Positions 23,381-31,486 of a DNA stretch of 64,000 nt are shown in pieces (positions within the stretch are counted from its first letter, which is position 1; every line of letters starts with the position of its first letter). A program made the position numbers and the translations under genes. The notes below the pieces were generated by a model, which did no database searches, was not told where the DNA came from, and saw only the letters and a program-made list of their open reading frames with translations. The DNA is from Acidobacteria bacterium bin61 (GTDB taxonomy: Bacteria; Acidobacteriota; Vicinamibacteria; Marinacidobacterales; Marinacidobacteraceae): assembly GCA_002238705.1 (NCBI GenBank), contig MPMW01000001.1:1-64000 (forward strand), written 5' to 3'.

Positions 23381-24924
23381 GCGCCCGACTCGCGCGGGTA
23401 CGCGCGGCGCTGGGCCGCCGGGGCGCCCGCGAAGGAGCCAACCTCGGGGTCACGGCGCTGCTTCTCCTCGCCGTTCTGGTGGGCGTCAACTACGTCGCGA
23501 ACCGGCGCAACGTCTCCTGGGACACCACCGCCGGCGGCCAGTTCAGCCTCTCGCCGCAAACGATCCGGATCCTCGAGGAACTCGACCGCGACCTCCGTCT
23601 CGTCGTGCTCGACCAGCCGCGCGCCGCCGGGCGGACTGTCGAGCTGTTCGAGCGCTACGCCGACGTGAGCGGCCGGGTCACCTGGGAGGTCATCGACCAG
23701 GAGGCGGAACCCGCCCGCGCGCGGGCCTACCAGGCGACCGCGGAAGCCGGGATCCCCTTCGGCACGGTCGTCGTGGAAAGCGGCGAACGGCAAGAACGCG
23801 TCACCGCGCCCCAGGAGCAGGACATCACCAACGCCGTCGTGAAGATCCTGAAGGGCGAGACGAAGAAGGTCTACTTCACGACCGGGCACCAGGAGCGGTC
23901 GCTGGAAGAGACCGGCGCCGGCGGACTCTCCGCCATTGCGTCCCGGCTCGAGGAGGCGAACTACGAGGGCACCGAGCTGGCGCGGCTGGAGCGCGTCGAG
24001 GACGGTGAAGTCCGGATCCCCGAGGATGCGGCCGTGGTGATCATGGCCGGCCCCCGCCTCGATCTCCTCGAGGCCGAGGCGGCGGCGCTGGCGGCCCACG
24101 TTCGCGGCGGCGGGAAAGCCCTGCTGCTGCTCGATCCGCCGGATCCGCCGGGAACGCCGGACGGACGGAACGAACTCACGGGACTGGCCGGGGAGTTCGG
24201 CGCCACCCCCGCCGGGGACGTGGTGATCGACGCCAGCGGCGTGGGGCAGCTCTTCGGCTTCGGGGTGGAGGTTCCCCTCGCCGCCTCCTACGGGCTCCAT
24301 CCGATCACCCGCGGCTTCGTGAACGCCGCCACCGTCTTCCCGCTGGCGCAGAGCCTCGTCGCCACCCCGCCCGCCGAGCTTCCCCGGGGGATGCGTCTTT
24401 CGGAACTCGTCCTCAGTTCCGATGTCAGTTGGGGGGAGGTCGATGCCGAGGAACTCGAGACCGGCGAAGTGAACGCCGGCGAGGACGAGCGCCCCGGACC
24501 GCTGCGGCTCGCCTACGCGGTCCATGTTCCGACCGGCGAACCGCCAGATCCGGCGGAAGTAGCGGGTGGGGAGGAACAGGATCCTCCGGAAGCCGGGCCG
24601 GACCCGGAGGCTGATCCCGAGGCAGAGTCGCCCGGCGACGAAACCGCCGAAGACCCGGAGGGCCGCTTCGTGATCGTCGGGGACTCCGACTTCATCGGGA
24701 ACAACCTGGCGCTCGCGCCGCTCGGAAACGCGGACCTGTTCCTCAACATGGTGAACTGGCTCGCGGAGGACGAGGATCTGATCGCGATCCGTCCCCGCGC
24801 CGCCGAGGACCGGCGGATCACCATGACTTCGGCGCAGGTGCGGAACGTCGTGTTGCTGAGCCTGGTGTTCCTGCCCGGGTTCTTCCTCATCTGGGGCGTG
24901 ACCGTCTGGTGGTCGCGCCGGTGA
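23377..24924 (+). CDS. GldG-like ABC auxiliary membrane protein
   Basis: This 515-residue protein has an N-terminal transmembrane helix (about residues 25-42, 'VTALLLLAVLVGVNYVANRR'), a large extracytoplasmic region and a C-terminal helix ('VVLLSLVFLPGFFLIWGV'). 'WDTTAGGQFSLSPQTIRIL' and 'KKVYFTTGHQERSLEE' are hallmarks of the GldG/ABC_transp_aux family. An acidic insertion rich in Glu and Pro lies near residues 390-430. The start at the ATG overlapping the permease stop was preferred over a GTG three codons earlier. GldG works with GldF and GldA, but no transported substrate is known. Confidence 0.88.
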   Translation: MSARLARVRAALGRRGAREGANLGVTALLLLAVLVGVNYVANRRNVSWDTTAGGQFSLSPQTIRILEELDRDLRLVVLDQPRAAGRTVELFERYADVSGRVTWEVIDQEAEPARARAYQATAEAGIPFGTVVVESGERQERVTAPQEQDITNAVVKILKGETKKVYFTTGHQERSLEETGAGGLSAIASRLEEANYEGTELARLERVEDGEVRIPEDAAVVIMAGPRLDLLEAEAAALAAHVRGGGKALLLLDPPDPPGTPDGRNELTGLAGEFGATPAGDVVIDASGVGQLFGFGVEVPLAASYGLHPITRGFVNAATVFPLAQSLVATPPAELPRGMRLSELVLSSDVSWGEVDAEELETGEVNAGEDERPGPLRLAYAVHVPTGEPPDPAEVAGGEEQDPPEAGPDPEADPEAESPGDETAEDPEGRFVIVGDSDFIGNNLALAPLGNADLFLNMVNWLAEDEDLIAIRPRAAEDRRITMTSAQVRNVVLLSLVFLPGFFLIWGVTVWWSRR

Positions 24925-24925
24925 C

Positions 24926-26332
24926 ATGCGGAGGACGACGCTCCTCGCGTTGCTGGCGGCTGTTGCGGTCGCCGGCTGGATCGCCCTGTTCGAGCGCGAA
25001 GAAACCGCTGCAAACGACGGGCGGCCGGTTTTCGACCTGAACGAAACCGAGATCCTCGCCGTCGAGATCGAGCGCCCCGGCGAACCGGTCGTCCGCCTGG
25101 CCCGGGACGGCGCCGGATTCGTCGTCGCCGAGGGCGATGGCCCGGAGTCGGCCGCGGCCCCGAGCGAGGTGGACGTCCTGCTGCAAAACGTCGCTGCGCT
25201 CGGTTTCGAGCGGGAGATCGAAGGAGTGGGCGCGGCGGACCTCGGTCAGTTCGGTCTCGCCCCGCCCGGACTCGCCGTCCGGGTGTTTCCGCGGGACGGC
25301 GGGCCGGATGCCGAACCGCTCGTCGCGGGCTTCGGGGACGAGACCCCGGCCGCCGGGAACCGCTACCTCAGCCTCGGCAGCCGCGTGCTCGTCGCCTCGG
25401 CCTTCGCGCGCGACAACTTCGACCTCGGCGCCTGGGACCTCCGGGACAAGCGGGTGTTCCGGCTGGAAGCGCCGGCCGCCCGGCGCCTCCTCCTCACGGC
25501 GGGCGACGGGACCACGGCGGAGATCTCCCGGGAACGGGGTGTCTGGAGCATCCTCCGTCCCTACCGCTTCGCCGCCGACCCGTATGAGGCCTCGCAACTC
25601 GCGTCGCGGCTCCTGGACGCCGCAATGGCCGGCGTAGCGCCGGACGGTGCCGAAGCGGAGGAGGACGCCTTCGGGTTGGGTTCGCCCCGCCTCACGGCGG
25701 AGCTTGACCTGGTCGTCGGCCCAGAGGAAGACGCGGTGTCCCGGACAGTCCGTTTCGGTGGCGAGAGTCTCTCCCCGCCCGGCGTTTTCGCCCGTTCGGG
25801 AGCGGATTCGCTGGTCCTCGTGGTCGGGACGCCACTCTTCGACGCGCTCCACGAAGCGGCCGAGACCGGAATGGAGGACCTGCGGTCACTGGATCTCTTC
25901 CGGTTCGCGGCTTTTCGGGCCGTCGCGCTCCTGGTTCGGAGCCCCGACGGCGAGTTGATCTTCGAGCGCCGGGAGGGTGAGGAAGGCCGCGAGTGGACGC
26001 TCGCGGCCAGCGGCGGGCCCGCCACCGTGGTGGACACGGTTGCCGTCGAGGATCTGCTCTACCGGCTCAATTCCACCGAGGCCGAGGACGTGGGAGAGCC
26101 AAGCCTTCCGGAAGGCGGGGCCGCCTGGACCATCGCGGTCACGGAAGAAATCGAAGAGGGCGAGGAAATCGACGAAACCGGCCCCGAGACGGTCCACCTG
26201 AGCGTCTCCGGCAGCGGGGAAGTGCGCGCGCTCCGCGCCGGCGACGAGCGGACGCTCGTGATCTCGGAGGAGGCGTGGGGAGAGGTGATCGATCTGCTCG
26301 CGGAGGCGCGGGAACCCGCAGCAGAACCCTGA
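24926..26332 (+). CDS. DUF4340 domain protein
   Basis: This 468-residue protein is membrane-anchored by an N-terminal helix ('LLALLAAVAVAGWIALF'). It continues with repeated beta units such as 'LNETEILAVEIERPGEPVVR' and 'FGLAPPGLAVRVFPRDGG', where the Asp/Gly-Leu-x-x-Pro pattern is typical of DUF4340. Proteins of this family regularly sit last in GldAFG-like operons, and the start is one base after the gldG-like stop. The C-terminus is very acidic ('EEIEEGEEIDETGPE'). The final 274 bp are overlapped by the convergent TPR gene. Function is unknown; it probably faces the periplasm and partners GldG. Confidence 0.85.
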   Translation: MRRTTLLALLAAVAVAGWIALFEREETAANDGRPVFDLNETEILAVEIERPGEPVVRLARDGAGFVVAEGDGPESAAAPSEVDVLLQNVAALGFEREIEGVGAADLGQFGLAPPGLAVRVFPRDGGPDAEPLVAGFGDETPAAGNRYLSLGSRVLVASAFARDNFDLGAWDLRDKRVFRLEAPAARRLLLTAGDGTTAEISRERGVWSILRPYRFAADPYEASQLASRLLDAAMAGVAPDGAEAEEDAFGLGSPRLTAELDLVVGPEEDAVSRTVRFGGESLSPPGVFARSGADSLVLVVGTPLFDALHEAAETGMEDLRSLDLFRFAAFRAVALLVRSPDGELIFERREGEEGREWTLAASGGPATVVDTVAVEDLLYRLNSTEAEDVGEPSLPEGGAAWTIAVTEEIEEGEEIDETGPETVHLSVSGSGEVRALRAGDERTLVISEEAWGEVIDLLAEAREPAAEP

Positions 26333-27822
26333 GCGCCGGCGGGCGGCGTCACGCGGGAGAGCAGATCGCTGAGGGCGGGATCGTCAGGAGCGTATTGCAG
26401 GGCGGAACGGAGCACCTCCACGGCCTCCGCACTCCGTCCGGCGCGGAGCAGCAGTTCGGCGAGGCCCAGCGAAGCGGAGGTCGTTGCCGGATCGGTTGCC
26501 AGGGATTCCCGGTAGCGGGCTTCGGCGTCCGCGGTGCGCCCCAGGAGTTCGAGCACGAGGGCGCTGTCGGCCAGCGGCCCGGCGCGCGCCGGACCCAAGG
26601 TGCGGTCCAACACCTCATCGAAGAGCGTGAGCGCCCGCGCCGGATCGCCGCTCACCGCGAATGCGGTCGCGGCGGCGGCCCGAATCCGGGGCGAGACTCC
26701 CTCACCGCCCGCCTCCAGCACGCGTTCGAAGAGTGCCGCGGCGGTCCCCGGGTCGCCTCCCCGCAGGCGCGCGTCGGCCAGCCAGCGGGCCGCGCTGAGC
26801 GACGCCCCCTCCAGGGCTTCGCCGGGCCCGGGCACGAGGGGAGCGAGAACCTCGGCGGCAGCGCCGGGGTCCCCGGAAAGCAGTTGTACCCGCGCCCAGC
26901 CAATCTCGAACGCCGGTTCCCCCGGATACCGGGCCGCGGCGGCTTGTGACACGCGCGCCGCCTCCGCCACCTCACCGCCGTCGAGCAGCAGTCCCAGCAA
27001 CTCCACCCAATCGTCCCGGCCCCCGTCGCCGACCGCGGCGAGCAACAGGTCGCGGCGGCGGGCCCGGAGCCGGCTCTGCTCGTAGCCCGCGAGCAGCCGC
27101 CGCCCTTCGGCGGCCAGATCGGGATCCGGATCCTGGGCCAGCAACTGCCCGAGCCGGAAGCGAACGGCCGCATCGGCGGGTGATTCGGTGACGGCCCTCC
27201 GGAGCCAGGTGATCGCTTCCGCGCGCCGTCCCAGGAGGGCGAGGCCGCGGCCGAACTCATAGGCCGCACCGGCCGGAGCCCTCGGCGCGGAGGCCGCTGA
27301 TTCGAGGAGGGGCAACGCTCCCCGGTAATCGTCTCCGGCGAGATACAACCTCCCGCGTTCGAGGGCCAGGGCCGCGGAATCGCCCGGAGCGGCGGAGCCC
27401 AGCACCTGCCCGGCTTCGTCCGTAAGACCGGACTCCCGGAGTTCGGCCGCGAGTTCCACCCGGAGCGGCTCGGGGAGCGGGGCGTCAAGCGCCAGCAGTT
27501 CGCTCAGGACGGCGCGCGCCTCGCCGTCGCGGCTCAGCATGGCGAGCAACCGGATGCGCAGGGCCAGCGATTCAGCGTCCCGGGGACCGGCCTCCAGCGC
27601 CGCGACCGCGGCCGGGTAGTCGAGCAGCCCGACGTGCGCCTCGGCACGCAGGCGCTCCAGCGCCGGGTACTCACCCCGCGGCCCGGCCGCGTCGATTGTT
27701 TCGAGTGCCGCGAGGAAATCCTGCTCCCGGAGCCGCTCCCGCGCCTCTGCCAGCAACTGCGCGTCGGGTTGGCCTGCCCCGGGCGCTCCCCAAAGCAGCA
27801 GGGTCAGGGCGAGCGCCGTCAT
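26059..27822 (-). CDS. Periplasmic TPR-repeat protein
   Basis: A signal-like N-terminus ('MTALALTLLLWGAPGAGQPD') leads into at least ten helical TPR-like units up to about residue 495. Examples are 'EFGRGLALLGRRAEAITWLR', 'LRLGQLLAQ'-type pairs and 'ASLGLAELLLRAGRSAEAVE'. TPR arrays mediate protein-protein contacts. The last 90 residues lie antisense to the end of the DUF4340 gene and read as Ser/Pro/Ala-rich sequence of low complexity, so the natural stop may have been lost or lie earlier. The TPR body itself is convincing. It may form a unit with the lipoprotein gene upstream (24-bp gap). Confidence 0.8.
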   Translation of the reverse strand: MTALALTLLLWGAPGAGQPDAQLLAEARERLREQDFLAALETIDAAGPRGEYPALERLRAEAHVGLLDYPAAVAALEAGPRDAESLALRIRLLAMLSRDGEARAVLSELLALDAPLPEPLRVELAAELRESGLTDEAGQVLGSAAPGDSAALALERGRLYLAGDDYRGALPLLESAASAPRAPAGAAYEFGRGLALLGRRAEAITWLRRAVTESPADAAVRFRLGQLLAQDPDPDLAAEGRRLLAGYEQSRLRARRRDLLLAAVGDGGRDDWVELLGLLLDGGEVAEAARVSQAAAARYPGEPAFEIGWARVQLLSGDPGAAAEVLAPLVPGPGEALEGASLSAARWLADARLRGGDPGTAAALFERVLEAGGEGVSPRIRAAAATAFAVSGDPARALTLFDEVLDRTLGPARAGPLADSALVLELLGRTADAEARYRESLATDPATTSASLGLAELLLRAGRSAEAVEVLRSALQYAPDDPALSDLLSRVTPPAGAQGSAAGSRASASRSITSPHASSEITSVRSSPARSARTSPLPETLRWTVSGPVSSISSPSSISSVTAMVQAAPPSGRLGSPTSSASVELSR

Positions 27823-27845
27823 GGCCGCCGGTCCCGGACCTCCGG

Positions 27846-28613
27846 TCAGGGCGTCACGGTCAGGGAAACAGCTTCGTCCTCGCCGAGGAACTCGTCGTTC
27901 GAGTGGAAGAACCAGCTCCGCTTCGCCGGCAGCCGCAGCCCGTTGTTCTCGATTTCCCCGTCAAGATGGATGTACTCGCCGTCGTTCGCGGATTCGTCGT
28001 GGTAGAAGCGGTAGCCGACCATCCGCGCGGTGTCGGGGTGGAAGTAGAAGTACCAGGTGTCCCCGCCGACCTCGGGGTCGTAGGTGACCCGGACCTTGAG
28101 GGCGTCCTGGCCGTTATAGGAATCCATCACCGGCTCCGGGTCCACGATGGTTCCCGGGTCGCGGAGCTTCATCGGGAGGCCCCAGAGGAAGAGGTAGTAG
28201 TTCCGGAGCCGCATCACGCCTTCGGCGCCGAGGTTGTGCTCGCCCAGCGCCGCCTCGTCGAGCTCTTCGTCGCCGTCCACGGCTCGCCGCAGGATTTCCT
28301 CACCGCGCACCGCGAAGGACACCACCGCGGCGTCGGTTTCGCGACTCACCTCCATCGCGCCGCGTCCCGGCGCCATACCCACTTCGACGGCTCGGGTAAC
28401 CCCGTTCGGCCGCGACTCCATGATCCGGAGCGCGATCTCACCGCTGTCCCAGAGTCCTCCCGGATCGTGGTAGGCGATGGACTTCGCGATGAGCGCCTCG
28501 GAAGCGGGAACCGCGGGACCTGATGGTTCCGGCTCCGGAGCTGCCGGCTCCGTGCCGCATCCGACGGCACCTGCGCTCAGCGCGGCCGAGAGCACGAAAT
28601 CACTACATCGCAT
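27846..28613 (-). CDS. DUF6503-like lipoprotein
   Basis: The 255-residue protein has a lipobox ('SAGAVGC' followed by 'GTEPAAPEPEP') and a Pro/Glu-rich linker. A beta-rich domain follows, with 'DALKVRVTYDPEVGGDTWYF' and 'FHPDTARMVGYRFYHDE'; 'NDGEYIHLDGEIENNGLRLP' comes later. This strand order and the Y-F-Y-F-H-P-D-T segment resemble DUF6503, a family in Bacteroidota and relatives. Its function is not known. The neighbouring TPR gene lies 24 bp downstream on the same strand. Family naming is from memory of the motif, not from a search. Confidence 0.6.
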   Translation of the reverse strand: MRCSDFVLSAALSAGAVGCGTEPAAPEPEPSGPAVPASEALIAKSIAYHDPGGLWDSGEIALRIMESRPNGVTRAVEVGMAPGRGAMEVSRETDAAVVSFAVRGEEILRRAVDGDEELDEAALGEHNLGAEGVMRLRNYYLFLWGLPMKLRDPGTIVDPEPVMDSYNGQDALKVRVTYDPEVGGDTWYFYFHPDTARMVGYRFYHDESANDGEYIHLDGEIENNGLRLPAKRSWFFHSNDEFLGEDEAVSLTVTP

Positions 28614-28662
28614 CGGGAAACCCCTCCGTCAGACTTTGGTCCGATTCTGCGAAACCGACCGG

Positions 28663-29862
28663 TTATTTCCCCGGCTGGAATGCCTGAGTCAAGAAATACG
28701 GAAAGTGGAGCCCCTGAACGAACCCGTAGTTCCCCGGTCCCTCGTCTGGAAGCCGCTCCAACATCCCGAGCTTCACCATTTCGCGGAGGGAATTGTCGAG
28801 GACGCTCCTCTCTTCTCGTGTCAGATGCGGGGCAAGGTCACTCCGTTTGAATCCCCCAAGCGGAGCAATCTCGGGGATGGTTCGGAGAAGGGCTCGATAT
28901 CGTCCACTCCTGATCCGGTCGAGCACCTGAACCTCGACGTACTTCCGGCCCACGATGTCCGCCGCGGCCACGATTGCCCGGCGCGCGTCGGCTTCGGAGA
29001 TCGATGAGCGCGTCGCACCGCGAAACGCCGCATCACCGATCTCGTGCGCGAGGACCGGCAGACCACCGGCGAAGGTCACCAGTGACTGGAGTGCGTCCGG
29101 TTCCGCTTCGATCCCGACGCTCGCGAAGGCGCGCCGGAAGAAATCCCCGGCATCGTCCGCGGACCACGGTGGAAGATCCACAAGGTCGAAAATGCGGGCG
29201 ACGGACTCGTGCTGGCGCACGACACGGCGGCGAATTCGGTCGCTCCCGGCGAACAACAAGAAGACAGGAAAGTCCCCACCATCAAAGGCAACCGTATCCA
29301 CGAGATTCTTGAGCCAAGTTGCGAAGGCCGGCGAATCCGCAAGGCCGTTGATGTCATCCAGAACCACGAAAAGGCCCCGCCGATGCTCGGGAAGCGCCTT
29401 GATCACTTCCCGAATCGCAGCATCGAAGCGGTTCGTAAGGGAAACCAGCTCCTCGGGCCGCGGCGCGAACTCCACCGAGGCGCCGAACAGGCCGACCTTG
29501 CGGATTCGTTCGCCGAACAGCGCCTTGATCCGGTCCCACCACGGTTCGGTCCGTGCCACGTTGGCGAGTCGCGCGAACGTGCGCTGCACCACGTCCTCGG
29601 GGCTGCCCGCCCCGCCGAGCCCCACGTAGAGCGCCAGAAGTCCAAGCTCCTGTTCACCCAGCCGGGTGGCCAGGCGGGCGAGGGATGACTTGCCGATTCC
29701 TCGTTCACCGACAAGAAACCCCACGTGCAGCCGGCCGCCACGCGCCCCACGCGCTCGCTCGAAGAGCGCTCGGACCTGCTCCTCGCGCCCGACGAACAGG
29801 TCCGACGGCACCGGCTGACCCGGTGTGAATGGGCTTGTCTCGGGTTTGGTGAAGGGCGCCAT
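28663..29862 (-). CDS. AAA (ORC/STAND-like) ATPase
   Basis: This 399-residue P-loop protein begins with a helix and the entry motif 'FVGREEQVRALFERAR'. Walker A is 'GERGIGKSSLARLA' and Walker B is 'LFVVLDDINGL', with an arginine-rich sensor region later ('GSDRIRRRVVR'). After the ATPase core (about residues 40-310) the C-terminal part reads like a winged helix ('LGGFKRSDLAPHLTREERSV' and 'LREMVKLGMLERLPDEG'). This organisation occurs in archaeal-type ORC/AAA_16 ATPases of unknown role and in some defence-associated ATPases. No partner gene of defence type is adjacent. Alternative in-frame starts exist further upstream. Confidence 0.8.
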   Translation of the reverse strand: MAPFTKPETSPFTPGQPVPSDLFVGREEQVRALFERARGARGGRLHVGFLVGERGIGKSSLARLATRLGEQELGLLALYVGLGGAGSPEDVVQRTFARLANVARTEPWWDRIKALFGERIRKVGLFGASVEFAPRPEELVSLTNRFDAAIREVIKALPEHRRGLFVVLDDINGLADSPAFATWLKNLVDTVAFDGGDFPVFLLFAGSDRIRRRVVRQHESVARIFDLVDLPPWSADDAGDFFRRAFASVGIEAEPDALQSLVTFAGGLPVLAHEIGDAAFRGATRSSISEADARRAIVAAADIVGRKYVEVQVLDRIRSGRYRALLRTIPEIAPLGGFKRSDLAPHLTREERSVLDNSLREMVKLGMLERLPDEGPGNYGFVQGLHFPYFLTQAFQPGK

Positions 29863-29908
29863 CGAATCTATGGCCAGCATACCGGGAGCCCGGGGAGACC
29901 TACGCCCG

Positions 29909-31450
29909 TCACGTTCCTTCCGGTTCGGCAGGCGGCCCACCGAACTCGATTCCCTGGGCGAGCGGCAGATCGTTCGACCAGTTGATGGTGTTCGTCTGCC
30001 GGCGCATGTAAGCCTTCCAGGCGTCGGAGCCGGATTCGCGGCCGCCGCCGGTGTCCTTCTCGCCGCCGAAGGCGCCGCCGATCTCGGCCCCCGAGGTCCC
30101 GATGTTCACGTTCGCGATGCCGCAGTCCGAGCCCCGCGCGGAGAGGAAGGTCTCGGCTTCCCGCAGGCTGTCGGTGAAGATCGCCGAGGAAAGGCCCTGG
30201 GGTACGTCGTTGTGGAGGCCGATCGCCTCTTCCAGCGACTCGGTTTCGAGGACGTAGAGGATAGGGGCGAAGGTCTCTTCGCTCACGAGCGGCGACTGCG
30301 CCGACATCCTCACGATCGCCGGCTCCACGTGGTTCGGGCCGATGTCGGGCCGGCGCGCACCGCCGCAGACAACGGCGCCACCCTCGGCCGCCGCGCGTTC
30401 CAGCGCTTCCTGCATCGAGTCGACCGCGGCCGCCGAAATGAGCGGTCCCATCAGCGTGGAGGAATCGAGCGGATCTCCGATGGGGACCTGCCGGTAGGCG
30501 TCCGCGAGCCGCTCCACCAGCGGCCCGGCGATCTCCCTGTCCGCGAGCACCCGGCGGGTGGTGGTGCAGCGCTGCCCGGTGGTGCCGACCGATCCGAAGA
30601 CGATGGCGCGCACCGCGAGATCCAGATCGGCGTTGCGGCTCACCACGACGGCGTTGTTGCCTCCGAGCTCGAGGAGGCAGCGTCCCAGCCGTCCCGCGAC
30701 CTCGGTGGCGACCTTCCGGCCCACCCGGGTCGAACCGGTGAAGGAAATCAGCGGCAGCCGCCGGTCGGAGGCGAGTGCGGCCCCGAGTTCCCCGCCGCCC
30801 ACCAGCAGGTTGAAGACCCCGGAGACGCCGTGGTCGTCCATCACCCGGTTGGCGATGTTCTGGACCGCGACGGAACAGAGCGGGGTGTGCTCCGACGGCT
30901 TCCAGATCACCGGGTCGCCGCACACCGCGGCGATAGCGGCGTTCCAGGACCAGACCGCCATCGGGAAGTTGAAGGCGGTGATCACCCCGATCGGCCCGAG
31001 CGGATGCCACTGCTCGAACATCCGGTGGCCGGGCCGCTCCGAAGCCATGGTGAGCCCGTAGAGCTGGCGCGAAAGTCCCACGGCGAAGTCGCAGATATCG
31101 ATCATCTCCTGAACTTCGCCGTGTCCCTCGGCCCGGATCTTTCCGGCTTCGAGCGCGATCAGATCCCCGAGCGGCTCCTTGTCGTCGCGCAGCGCGCTTC
31201 CCAGGTCCCGGACGAGGTCACCGCGTTTCGGGGCGGGCAGTTCGCGGAACGAACGGAAAGCCTCGGTCGCCTCGGTCACGACCTGCCCGGCCGCCCGGGC
31301 GTCGGCGGGAACGACGCTCGCGATGGGCTCGCCCGTCGAGGGGTTCAGCGAGACGAGCGGCCGTTCGCCGGTGAGGATCCAGCCCTCCGGGCCGGTACAG
31401 GCGCCGGGGACGCCGTCGCCGAGCCCCAAACGATCCAGAACGGTGTGCAT
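29909..31450 (-). CDS. ALDH7-family aldehyde dehydrogenase (alpha-aminoadipic semialdehyde type)
   Basis: This NAD-dependent enzyme probably oxidises L-2-aminoadipate-6-semialdehyde (piperideine-6-carboxylate) in lysine breakdown. The catalytic Cys is in 'GTTGQRCTTTRR', the general base Glu in 'LLELGGNNAVVVS', and the cofactor lysine in 'VIWKPSEHTP'. The C-terminal 'GGAFGGEKDTGGGRESGSDA' plus 'MRRQTNTINWS' is diagnostic of the ALDH7/AmaB (AASADH) subgroup. No other lysine-degradation gene is visible. Other substrates in this subgroup, such as betaine aldehyde, cannot be ruled out. It stands 46 bp upstream of the AAA ATPase gene on the same strand. Confidence 0.92.
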   Translation of the reverse strand: MHTVLDRLGLGDGVPGACTGPEGWILTGERPLVSLNPSTGEPIASVVPADARAAGQVVTEATEAFRSFRELPAPKRGDLVRDLGSALRDDKEPLGDLIALEAGKIRAEGHGEVQEMIDICDFAVGLSRQLYGLTMASERPGHRMFEQWHPLGPIGVITAFNFPMAVWSWNAAIAAVCGDPVIWKPSEHTPLCSVAVQNIANRVMDDHGVSGVFNLLVGGGELGAALASDRRLPLISFTGSTRVGRKVATEVAGRLGRCLLELGGNNAVVVSRNADLDLAVRAIVFGSVGTTGQRCTTTRRVLADREIAGPLVERLADAYRQVPIGDPLDSSTLMGPLISAAAVDSMQEALERAAAEGGAVVCGGARRPDIGPNHVEPAIVRMSAQSPLVSEETFAPILYVLETESLEEAIGLHNDVPQGLSSAIFTDSLREAETFLSARGSDCGIANVNIGTSGAEIGGAFGGEKDTGGGRESGSDAWKAYMRRQTNTINWSNDLPLAQGIEFGGPPAEPEGT

Positions 31451-31486
31451 GTCGCCCGTATCGTAAAGGTGAGAACCGACCGCGCC

